A stretch of DNA of 36,813 nucleotides from an uncultured Acidobacteriota bacterium (lineage in GTDB: Bacteria > Acidobacteriota > Polarisedimenticolia > Polarisedimenticolales > Polarisedimenticolaceae), in assembly GCA_945787955.1 (NCBI GenBank), contig CALZKF010000019.1, forward strand, positions 1 to 36,813, given 5' to 3'. Positions 15,358-25,803 of this stretch are shown here, one piece after another. Under the pieces are notes generated by a model that worked only from the letters and a program-made list of their open reading frames with translations, made no database searches and was not told the origin of the DNA. The position numbers and the translations under genes are program-made. Every line of letters starts with the position of its first letter. Position 1 is the first letter of the stretch.

Positions 15358-18300
15358 TCAGAACAGCTTCAGAACCGTGAGCATGAACTCCTGCTGGTCT
15401 CCCAGTTCAGGGATGTCCGCCGAGATCGCCCGGCCGTAATTGAAAATGAAGTAGGTCTTCCACGGCCCCGGCGTATTCACGGAAAATCCGGCGCCGGTGA
15501 AGCTGCGGGTTGCTTCGTCCAGGAGGCTGTTCACCACCGCCGCGGTCTGAACGGTGGCGTCCAGTTGCAGGATATCGAAAACGTTGAACGAGTATCCGAC
15601 CCGCAGGATTTTGCCCTGGTCGAACCTGACCCCGGATCCGGAAAACCCGCTCAGGCGGGTCTGGCCGAAGAACGATATCTCGTACTGGCTGAAGCGGTCC
15701 AGGTCGTCACCATCCAGGTAGGTCACTTCCGCCCGGACCTTCTGGAACTTCGGCAGGAACCATTCTTTGTTGAGAGAGGCTTCCCAGCGAGCGTATCGCT
15801 CCGGGTCACCGGCGGCGACCGGATTCACGAATTCCCCCGCTCCCGGGTCGAACAGCCCCCAGTCTCCCCATTCCGATCGCCGGAAACGGCTGTGCTCCGC
15901 CGAGAAGGTGTAGCCCCTGCGGTTGTAGAACAGCTCCACGGCACCTGATGAAACGGTGTGGTCCGGCGGGAGCACGAACTCCAGAGGAGTCGGCAGGCCG
16001 GCGCGGTGCGCCTCCGCCTCGTCCTCCTGGTCATATTCGACGAATCCCAGCCGTCCGATCAGATTCAACTTGGCGAACTTGCCCAGTGGGAAACCGGCCT
16101 GCAGGCTGACGCCCTGTCGCCTGCTGCGGATCCGCTCCGCCAGGAGTTCCCGGTCCCCGTCGAACACCTTGTCATCGAATTTCAGGGCAATGCCCTGAAC
16201 ATTAAGGGTCAGGTCGATCTTGCGGCCGAACAGATCCGGCTCGGTGGCGGTGGCGTTGAGGAATACCCCGGCGAAAAACACGTTGGCCTGGATACCTTTT
16301 CCGAACAGATCGTAGTTGAAGTAATCCGCGCCGCCCAGGGGGACGATGTTGTCCAGGCCGTTATCCTTGAACAGGCCGGCGGCGGCGAACAACTGGCTGG
16401 TGTCCATCTCGCTCTTGACTGTCCGTGTGCCATCGTCCCGCCGCTCCAGGTAGCGGAAGCCCTGATCGGTGTCCCGCAGCATCTGGTTGTCGGACCGGTA
16501 GGCCGCCTCCCGGGCCTCCTGAAACGTTTCGGGATCCGGATTGATGCGATAGGTTTCGAAGGTCACTTCGCGCTGGACCATGAAGTTCCGGCCGCCTGCG
16601 GTCCAGACCTGCTGGCCGTTGATGGCGGAGATCATCCAAAGCTCCCTGCCGTCCGGTCCGGCTACCGCTGCATAGGTGTCCCGTTCTTCGTTGGCCAGCA
16701 CCGGGGCTTCCAGGTTGTTCTGTACCAGCGAAACCTTCAACCGAACGAAATTTTCGCGATCTATCCAGACTCGGCCCCGGTACAACGGCCGCGCCGGGTC
16801 CGGGTTCTCCGGCTCGAAGGCCAGGATCCATGCCTCCCGCCCCGCGACCTGGCCCCGACCTGCCAGACGGTAGCGGTAGGTCCGGTCCAAAGTGAGGTCC
16901 ATCGGCAGGGTGATGACCTTTTCCGGCTGAATCAGAGGAATTTCGGGAAACTTTTTCCAGGGAACCCGGGTGCCGTTTATCGAGTATTCGGTCTGCTCCC
17001 ACTCCAGATCTTCCCCTCGGGCCCAGAAATAGTTGCTCTTGATCGACACGTCGATGTTGGAGCCGCCCTGGGCGAACTTGAAGTGGTAATCGACCCGGGC
17101 GGCGGCGATCCAGCGTTCGATGTAATCGTCCTGGACCTGCTGCACCGCCTGGTGCTGCGCAATGATCTCCTGGGCGGACAGTTCCCGCTCACGATCCACC
17201 CTCAGTTTTTCCGTGTCCAGTTCGAAACCGGGGGTGACCACGCCTGCCTGGTATTCCAACAGCAGCGGATAGTCTGCTGGGCTGACTTTGACGTCCCGGC
17301 CGGGACTGCCGTCCGGGACCTCCACCGTCGTTGTTCTCAGGCGGCTGCCGGAAACGGGGTCGACTATGTACGGGTTGCGGACGAAGTTCGACGGCAGTCG
17401 CAGCCATGCCTTCCGACCCTCGCCGTCGCCGGCGGCCAGCTCGTAGACAACCAGCGCCTGGAACGTCCGGTCGCTGAAAAATTTTCCGACCACTCCACCT
17501 GCCGGCTCACCATCCCCCTCGATGTTCCTGAGAGAGCTTGCCTCCATCGGCGCAGGTGCATATCCGGCCATGAGGCTGGTGGCGGTGCCGGCCATCCACA
17601 GGATTCCGGTATCCCTCCCGGGGCCGTCACCCGGTAATTCGGTGATTGCGGCAGCGGCGCCGTTGTGGAGGGCGGCCAGCGCAACAGCCAGCCGGCGCGA
17701 CAGCGCCTCGTCCCCCGAGGCGGATTCGAACCGCGCCCATAGAGCCGGCGCCGGCGGAAAGCCCAGGGACTCGGGGATCAGTTTCCGGATAATCTCTCCC
17801 GCTTCAGCCGCATCTTCCAGGCCGAATCTCAGCGGCAGAATATCAACGTAGGGCGAGGTTTCGTTTCCCCACAATTCCCGCTGCCAGTCGATCCTTCGGG
17901 AGTCCACGGCCCCCTGGGATATAGCCGGAACCGGAAGCCCGGCTCTCTGCGCTTCAGCCCTGATCGCCAGCGCGGACTGTTTCAGGACATAGGCGTAAAC
18001 GTCTGCGGAAACTCCTTTTCGGGTTGAATCGCCGGAAGGAAGGTCCATTACCTCGTACACCGCCACACGGTCCCCCAGGTGCCGGACAGAGCTGCGGGTG
18101 TATCTCAGCCAAGCCTCCACCGCTCCGGGCACCAACGGAGTGGGACCGCCGCCGCCGGGAACATATGCCGGATGGGAGCCGTCCAGGCACAGGGAAACCA
18201 CGGCACCTGTCCGCCTCAGATCGTCGACGCGCTCGCTGAGTGCGGACCAGTCGAACCGGCCCGGTTCGACCTCGACCTGAGCCCAGTCCGCCGTCAGGCG

Positions 18301-18477
18301 GACAATCAGGGGGGCGGCGCGGTTACCTGAAAGCAGCTCTTCTGGAAGCGGCGGCCCGGCAATTTCGCCGATCCAACCCAGCGAAGGAAACGCCGTCGAT
18401 TCCGTCTCGGCCGCTGCGACCGGGGCCAGAACGATGATCGTAACAAAAACGAGAACATATACCGGTCGCATTGCCAT
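15358..18477 (-). CDS. Outer-membrane fusion: glycosidase-like TIM barrel + LolA/LolB-like domain + C-terminal beta-barrel
   Basis: The 1039-residue protein has a signal peptide (cleavage after about residue 23, APVAAA). Next comes a region to about 330 that reads like a clan A glycoside hydrolase barrel (WAQVEVEPGRFDWSAL, then an AVYEVMDLPSG strand), then a beta-sandwich-like stretch (about 330-425). A segment at about 430-690 resembles outer-membrane lipoprotein-sorting folds (LAGRGQVAGREAWIL, GRVWIDRENFVRLKV). The last about 340 residues are alternating, aromatic-rich strands ending in LKLF, the terminal phenylalanine expected of a barrel inserted by BamA. I chose ATG 18477 because it gives a proper signal peptide and lies downstream of a TTGACA promoter. 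GTG 18552 would add 25 polar residues. Domain names are my reading of motifs, and the function is unknown. Confidence 0.7.
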   Translation of the reverse strand: MAMRPVYVLVFVTIIVLAPVAAAETESTAFPSLGWIGEIAGPPLPEELLSGNRAAPLIVRLTADWAQVEVEPGRFDWSALSERVDDLRRTGAVVSLCLDGSHPAYVPGGGGPTPLVPGAVEAWLRYTRSSVRHLGDRVAVYEVMDLPSGDSTRKGVSADVYAYVLKQSALAIRAEAQRAGLPVPAISQGAVDSRRIDWQRELWGNETSPYVDILPLRFGLEDAAEAGEIIRKLIPESLGFPPAPALWARFESASGDEALSRRLAVALAALHNGAAAAITELPGDGPGRDTGILWMAGTATSLMAGYAPAPMEASSLRNIEGDGEPAGGVVGKFFSDRTFQALVVYELAAGDGEGRKAWLRLPSNFVRNPYIVDPVSGSRLRTTTVEVPDGSPGRDVKVSPADYPLLLEYQAGVVTPGFELDTEKLRVDRERELSAQEIIAQHQAVQQVQDDYIERWIAAARVDYHFKFAQGGSNIDVSIKSNYFWARGEDLEWEQTEYSINGTRVPWKKFPEIPLIQPEKVITLPMDLTLDRTYRYRLAGRGQVAGREAWILAFEPENPDPARPLYRGRVWIDRENFVRLKVSLVQNNLEAPVLANEERDTYAAVAGPDGRELWMISAINGQQVWTAGGRNFMVQREVTFETYRINPDPETFQEAREAAYRSDNQMLRDTDQGFRYLERRDDGTRTVKSEMDTSQLFAAAGLFKDNGLDNIVPLGGADYFNYDLFGKGIQANVFFAGVFLNATATEPDLFGRKIDLTLNVQGIALKFDDKVFDGDRELLAERIRSRRQGVSLQAGFPLGKFAKLNLIGRLGFVEYDQEDEAEAHRAGLPTPLEFVLPPDHTVSSGAVELFYNRRGYTFSAEHSRFRRSEWGDWGLFDPGAGEFVNPVAAGDPERYARWEASLNKEWFLPKFQKVRAEVTYLDGDDLDRFSQYEISFFGQTRLSGFSGSGVRFDQGKILRVGYSFNVFDILQLDATVQTAAVVNSLLDEATRSFTGAGFSVNTPGPWKTYFIFNYGRAISADIPELGDQQEFMLTVLKLF

Positions 18478-18540
18478 CCACACCGCCTTGCACCCCAACG
18501 GACGAGGGTGATTTTCCGCCGGTTTCCGGCGGGATCCCTC

Positions 18541-18569
18541 ATTTTTCGCCACACCCCCCGAACTGTCAA
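18541..18569 (-). promoter_or_regulatory. Putative promoter of the outer-membrane fusion gene
   Basis: On the minus strand a perfect TTGACA (18569-18564) is followed after 17 bases by AAAAAT (18546-18541), a four-of-six match to the -10 box. The predicted transcript starts near 18534, after the GTG at 18552 and before the ATG at 18477, which supports the shorter protein. The rest of the 228 bp divergent spacer up to 18705 is AT-rich near 18640-18690 and holds a GCCTAGGC palindrome at 18662-18669. I cannot place a convincing plus-strand promoter there. Confidence 0.4.
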
Positions 18570-18705
18570 CACGATGGAGGCGTGTATCGGCCGCTTCTGG
18601 TCCGATTTCCGGTGCCGGCCTCGGTTGCCCTCAAACAACCAATAATTCCTTAAAGTACCTTGCCTAGGCTACTTATATGACTAGATTTCAACCTTGAGGC
18701 TACAT

Positions 18706-20028
18706 ATGGCTATACACGGTGATCTATATTCGATGCCGCTTCCCGAGCTGCTGCAGTGGCTGGGGGGGAACCGTCGGACCGGAACGCTTGAGATCGAGCG
18801 GGACAAGGTCTGCAAGAAAATCGTCTTCGAGGATGGCCGGATCATCTCCTGCTCCTCCAATGACCCCAGTGAACTGCTGGGCCACTACCTGGTCGCCCGG
18901 GGCCAGGTCACCGAAGACCTGCTTCGCATTGCGCTGGACCAGCAGTCCGCAACCGGCAAACAGCTGGGCATGACCCTTGTCGAGATGGGCGTTCTCACCA
19001 GTGAAGAGTTGACGAGGAACCTCCACGCCAAGATCGAGGAAACCATTTTCAGCCTGTTCGAATGGGAGCAGGGTGTGTTCCGGTATGACGACCGAGCCAT
19101 CACCGGCAAGAACCAATTTCCGACCGATATCCGGGTGGAAGATGTTCTGCTCCGGGGAATGCAGCGCATAGACGAAATCCGACGTATCCGCGAGGTCATC
19201 GTCTCCGACCGCTTGATCCCGAAGCGAACCGCCAAGCTACCCCCCCCGGAAGTATTCCGGAACAAGATCGCCCGTCGGATTTACGAAGCGCTGGACGGGG
19301 AACGCACCATAGCCGACATCCTCCTCCACGCCCATGGTTCGGTCTTTGTCGTCTCCAAGCTGCTGTTCGAGCTGCACCGCACCAACCTGATTGAGCTTGC
19401 GGGGGACCTGCAGCCCTCGCCGGACAACGACGCGGCAGCACCTGCGCCCGAACCGGTCGATGCTCAGTTGTTTCCGGAATTCAGCCGTGAACATGAAACG
19501 GGCTCGGAGCGGGCGGCGGTGCCGGCAGAAGGGCCGGACGCCTTCGTCATCCCGGAGCCGGTCCGCGACGAACCTGTGCCGCCCGATTCGCCCGATCCCG
19601 GGACTGTCCCTCCCGGCAGCGGCCCGAGCCTCTCGCCTGAGGAGGTGGATACCGCCCTGCAATTGGCACGGGAGTTCATGTCCAAGGGAGAGTACGACGC
19701 CGCTCTGGAAATCCTGGACAAGATCTACCGCAATAATCCCAACAACGAATCGCTGCGCCGCCTGAACAAGGAGGCGGAGGTCGCCTTTTTGGAGAAAGCC
19801 CGCAAGCATTACATGCCTGACGAAAAAATTCCGGTCCTGACCCGGCCGTTGGATGAACTGGAAACAGAAGACCTTTCGCCCGAGGAGTTTTTCCTTTTGA
19901 GCCGGATCGATGGAACCTGGGATGTGCGCTCCATTATCCAGATCGCACCGATCCGGATCGTGGTCGCTTTGAGAACCCTCAAGAAAATGAGGGAAAAAGG
20001 GGTAATCGAACTTCGCGACCCGGCCTAG
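18706..20028 (+). CDS. DUF4388 (PATAN-type) protein with central TPR-like segment
   Basis: The 440-residue protein begins with a DUF4388 domain (about residues 3-130: GDLYSMPLPELLQWLG, GTLEIERD, IVFEDGRIISCSSNDP, LLGHYLVARGQVTEDLL). This domain is found in gliding, signalling and response-regulator proteins of myxobacteria and relatives. A proline- and acid-rich linker spans about 225-310, and a TPR-like helix pair follows at about 312-350 (ALQLAREFMSKGEYDAALEI). The C-terminal 60 residues look like a small helical or winged-helix element. The ATG at 18706 has GAGG seven bases upstream, whereas the in-frame TTG at 18694 lacks a site. It has no signal peptide, so it is cytoplasmic. A role as a signalling or localisation adaptor is inference. 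Confidence 0.8.
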   Translation: MAIHGDLYSMPLPELLQWLGGNRRTGTLEIERDKVCKKIVFEDGRIISCSSNDPSELLGHYLVARGQVTEDLLRIALDQQSATGKQLGMTLVEMGVLTSEELTRNLHAKIEETIFSLFEWEQGVFRYDDRAITGKNQFPTDIRVEDVLLRGMQRIDEIRRIREVIVSDRLIPKRTAKLPPPEVFRNKIARRIYEALDGERTIADILLHAHGSVFVVSKLLFELHRTNLIELAGDLQPSPDNDAAAPAPEPVDAQLFPEFSREHETGSERAAVPAEGPDAFVIPEPVRDEPVPPDSPDPGTVPPGSGPSLSPEEVDTALQLAREFMSKGEYDAALEILDKIYRNNPNNESLRRLNKEAEVAFLEKARKHYMPDEKIPVLTRPLDELETEDLSPEEFFLLSRIDGTWDVRSIIQIAPIRIVVALRTLKKMREKGVIELRDPA

Positions 20029-20030
20029 TA

Positions 20031-20411
20031 TCAGCGGTCCAGGATCACCATGGCGGCCACCAGGTCGCCCTGTGTGGAGATGGAAACCCTGGAGTTCACG
20101 ACTCCCAGTGTTTCAGCCCTCTGCCGCGCCTTCCCGATGAGTTCCAGGGTTCCGGCGTCACGCACCACAACCTGGCGGAAAGCCAATCCATCAGCCCAGC
20201 CGGTCCCCAGGGCCTTGAGACAGGCCTCCTTGGCTGCGAAACGCCCCGCCAGCCACAGCTCGAGTGCAACATTTTTAGGGCGCTCCCTCAACTCCCCCTC
20301 TGACAGGATTCTGGCGGCGAACCGATCTCCCCGGCGTTCCATGGCCAGCCGCACCCGGGAAACCTGCACCAGGTCAACGCCGATTCCGATTACCCCATTA
20401 TGGATCTCCAC
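20031..20411 (-). CDS. acpS: Holo-[acyl-carrier-protein] synthase
   Basis: AcpS transfers 4'-phosphopantetheine from CoA to acyl carrier protein. The 126-residue product has the N-terminal IGIGVDLVQVSRV motif, with the metal-binding Asp, and WLAGRFAAKEACLKALGTG, with the conserved F-x-x-K-E-A box. It ends SISTQGDLVAAMVILDR. The length matches the family. The start is uncertain. GTG 20411 gives a family-like N-terminus, but AAGGAG sits only one base before it. The only ATG at good distance from a GGAG (20398) opens a two-codon frame. The gene converges on the DUF4388 gene with a two-base gap and is divergent from the NYN gene. Confidence 0.9.
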   Translation of the reverse strand: MEIHNGVIGIGVDLVQVSRVRLAMERRGDRFAARILSEGELRERPKNVALELWLAGRFAAKEACLKALGTGWADGLAFRQVVVRDAGTLELIGKARQRAETLGVVNSRVSISTQGDLVAAMVILDR

Positions 20412-20415
20412 TCTC

Positions 20416-20443
20416 CTTGGAATTCTGCAGTCGATGGTATAAT
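20416..20443 (+). promoter_or_regulatory. Putative sigma70-type promoter of the NYN-domain gene
   Basis: A perfect TATAAT (20438-20443) is preceded by TTGGAA (20417-20422) at 15 bases, or CTTGGA at 16. Transcription would start near 20450, leaving a leader of about 75 bases before the ATG at 20525. The box lies just upstream of the likely acpS start, so the two genes probably have back-to-back promoters in this region. Confidence 0.5.
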
Positions 20444-20524
20444 ACTGCCGTCCCGACGGTCGCGTGTTCGCGGACAAGCCTATAGTGTTCAATCAGTTGT
20501 AGCCGTCGGCGGACCGGGGACAAC

Positions 20525-22045
20525 ATGCAGCGCCAGGCAGCGGAAATTCTGGATCGTCTTGGCTCGGGCGGTTTGATCCGGGTGCTGTCCGATACGCTGG
20601 ACACCACCAGGCTTACGCGGCTGGCCGGGTCGTGCGGCCTGACCTACCCGGGAAGAAGAACCGCTACCCAGAAGAAGGAACGGATCCTTGAGGATCTCGT
20701 ATCACGGGCCACAAGCGACAGCACCGCACTGCGCTCGGTAATACGGGTACTCCGCAAGGAAACCTCCTCGATCCATAAAAAATTCGCCCGGCTGTCCGCC
20801 GCCGATCGGCAGCAACGGCTGGAGGATCCTGAATTTCTGGACAGCAACGGCAATCTGGGGCGGCACCTCTTCCTTCTGGCGTCGGGGACCGACGACCTGG
20901 ATCCTGCAAACGTCCGGGAGAAACTCCGGGGCAGGATTAAAACCGAGGGCAGCGGCAAGGCCGCATCCGGGAAAAAGAAGAAAAAGAAGAAGGTGGCAGC
21001 CGGGAAAACCACCACTGAGGAATCCCCGGAGAAAGAACTGGCCCGACTCCGGAAACGCTGCCAGGACTACGAAAAGAAGGTTCGCTACCTGGAAGGCCAG
21101 ATGACCAAGAGCCGGGAGGCGGCCAAGGCCCTCAAGCGGGACCTGCTTGAGCGCCGCGGCGAACTGGCTGAATCCAGGATGCTGGTGGAACGGCTGCGAA
21201 GGGATGTGGCGGAGCAGACACGCTCCAAGCCAGGAGGAAACGGGGCCGGCGTCGCCGCTCCCGCCGAACAGATGCAGGAACTGGCGAAGACGGTCCGATC
21301 CCTCACACGGGTCGCCCGTAACAAGGCAGGCGATGAAAAGCTGCTCCACACCAAGCTTGCCGACTTGTCGGAAACCCGGACGCTGCTGTCGGACCTGCAG
21401 CGTGAAACCGCCGGCGTCCGCCGGGACCGGCGGAAGGACCACAAAATCCAGAATCAGAAACTGGACGAGGTTTTGACCGAATTTCGTGCCTTACGGAAGC
21501 TGGTGCAAGCGACGGTGCCGTCCCGCGGCAGGGCCCGCAAGAAGGGCCAGGTGCCCCGGGTCGGCATTTTCGTTGACGTCCAGAACATGTACTACGCGGC
21601 ACGCCAGTTGAAAGGGCGGCTGGATTTCGACGCCCTGATCCAGACCGCCGTCGCCGAACGCCGGATGATCCTGGCCCAGGCCTTTGTCGTGGAGTCCAAG
21701 GAGATCGACCAGTCCGGCTTCATCGCCCGACTGGAGAAGCGTGGCATCAAAGTCCACCGCAAAACCCTTACTGTCCGCACCGACGGCTCCAAGAAGGGTG
21801 ACTGGGACATGGAGATGGCACTGGCGATCCTGGACGCGGCGCCGATGCTGGACGTGGTGGTGCTGGTATCGGGCGACGGAGACTTCACTTCCCTCGTGAA
21901 CCGGGTCAAGGCGATGGGCCCCAAAGTGGAAGTGATCGGGTTCCCAAGGAATACCGCCAAATCCCTCATTGAGGCGGCGGACCGTTTCAGCCCTCTTGAC
22001 CGCAATTTCATGATTCGCAGCGAAAAAGTTCCTGAACGTACCTGA
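20525..22045 (+). CDS. Coiled-coil protein with C-terminal NYN (PIN-like, LabA/DUF88) nuclease domain
   Basis: The 506-residue protein ends in a NYN domain (about 345-497): RVGIFVDVQNMYYAAR with Asp351, KKGDWDMEMAL with Asp426, and VLVSGDGDFTSLVNR with Asp451 and Asp453. The acidic residues form the metal centre of PIN-like RNases, so an active nuclease acting on RNA is likely. Before it lie a helical N-terminal region (1-135), a run of seven or eight lysines (150-157), and two coiled-coil stretches (about 165-235 and 270-330). The lysine run and coils suggest RNA binding and oligomerisation. GGGGA precedes the ATG at suitable distance. It stands alone between its own promoter and the convergent lpxH-like gene, with a six-base gap. 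The biological target is unknown. Confidence 0.85.
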   Translation: MQRQAAEILDRLGSGGLIRVLSDTLDTTRLTRLAGSCGLTYPGRRTATQKKERILEDLVSRATSDSTALRSVIRVLRKETSSIHKKFARLSAADRQQRLEDPEFLDSNGNLGRHLFLLASGTDDLDPANVREKLRGRIKTEGSGKAASGKKKKKKKVAAGKTTTEESPEKELARLRKRCQDYEKKVRYLEGQMTKSREAAKALKRDLLERRGELAESRMLVERLRRDVAEQTRSKPGGNGAGVAAPAEQMQELAKTVRSLTRVARNKAGDEKLLHTKLADLSETRTLLSDLQRETAGVRRDRRKDHKIQNQKLDEVLTEFRALRKLVQATVPSRGRARKKGQVPRVGIFVDVQNMYYAARQLKGRLDFDALIQTAVAERRMILAQAFVVESKEIDQSGFIARLEKRGIKVHRKTLTVRTDGSKKGDWDMEMALAILDAAPMLDVVVLVSGDGDFTSLVNRVKAMGPKVEVIGFPRNTAKSLIEAADRFSPLDRNFMIRSEKVPERT

Positions 22046-22051
22046 TAGTCA

Positions 22052-24834
<2,783 letters not shown>

Positions 24835-24838
<4 letters not shown>

Positions 24839-25713
24839 GATCCAACCAGACCCCGGAGGAGGGCGAGGTTGCGCCGGTCCTCCGCCAGGTCGTCTCCCTT
24901 GGGAGTCTCCAGCACCATCGGAACATCCCGGAACCGGCCGTCGTTCATGAACGGCCGAAAGCTCTCGAGGCCGATGAACCCGTCTCCGATATGGTCGTGA
25001 CGATCTTTTCGGCTGCCCAGATCCGTTTTGGAATCGTTGAGATGGACCCCACCGATCCGTTGCAGGCCGATGAGTTCATCGAATCGACGCATCATCTTGC
25101 GGAACGAGCGGGCATCCCGGAACTCGTACCCGGCGGCAAGAAGATGGCAGGTATCGATGCAGACTCCCAGGCGATCACTGCAGGCGGCCAGGTCCAGGAT
25201 GGCCGCCAGATGTTCGAAGCTCGACCCCAGATTGGTTCCCTGGCCCGCGGTGGTTTCCAGCAGGATCATGCCGTCATCGCCACGGGCACGCTTCCCTGCG
25301 CCCATGACCGCATCCAGTGAGGACGCCACTGCTGCCAGGCCGGCCTCTTCACCCGCGCCCACGTGGGAGCCGGGGTGCAACACCAGGTACGGCACCCCAA
25401 GTTCGGCGCAACGATCCAGTTCCGCACCAAGTGCAGCCCGTGACCTCTCCAGCAGATCCGGCTTGGGGGAGGCCAGGTTTATCAGGTAAGAGGTATGGGC
25501 CATGGTGTAGCGGTCCAGCCCGGCCTCCCGGCTGGCGGCGCGGAAGCGGTCGACCTCGCCGGTGGCGAACGGCCTGGCCGCCCATTGGTTGGAGGACTTC
25601 ACGAAAATCTGGAGCGCCGTCGCCTCGACACGGCAGGCCCGCTCCACCGCCAGGTCCATGCCGCCTGCGATGGACATGTGGGCACCCAGACGCAGACTTT
25701 TCACCGCTGCCAC
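24835..25713 (-). CDS. nfo: Endonuclease IV (AP endonuclease)
   Basis: Nfo cleaves DNA 5' of abasic sites in base-excision repair using three zinc ions. The 292-residue protein has LGAHMSIAGGMD, VLHPGSHVGAG, LLETTAGQGTNLGSSFEHL, CIDTCHLLAAGYEF and GGVHLNDSKTDLGSRKDRH followed by HIGDGFIG. All the metal-ligand motifs of the family are present. The GTG at 25713 has GGAG upstream. An in-frame GTG at 25704, three codons further on, has AGGG eight bases ahead and is equally possible. It is the first gene of the nfo-queA-tgt-lpxH-like operon. Confidence 0.95.
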
Positions 25714-25748
25714 CCTGCTCCCTCTCGCTGCCGGATCAAACCGGTGGC

Positions 25749-25761
25749 GGGCATTATGCCC
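25749..25761 (-). promoter_or_regulatory. 13-bp inverted repeat containing a CATAAT box upstream of nfo
   Basis: GGGCAT and ATGCCC flank a single central base, so the site reads almost identically on both strands. On the minus strand it contains CATAAT, a five-of-six match to the -10 box, about 36 bases before the nfo start. The best upstream -35 candidate, TTGCAG, is 20 bases away, which is too far for a standard promoter. A repressor site over a weak promoter is one reading. Confidence 0.3.
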
Positions 25762-25803
25762 TATCGGGAATTCTGGGGCTGCAAACGTGCGAACGGCGCC
25801 GGA

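Noticed and set aside
15958-17637. Long plus-strand open frame (559 codons) opposite the outer-membrane fusion gene
   Set aside because: The minus-strand product has a signal peptide, domains and barrel strands. The plus frame has low-complexity, unrecognisable sequence and is a mirror effect of GC-rich codon use.
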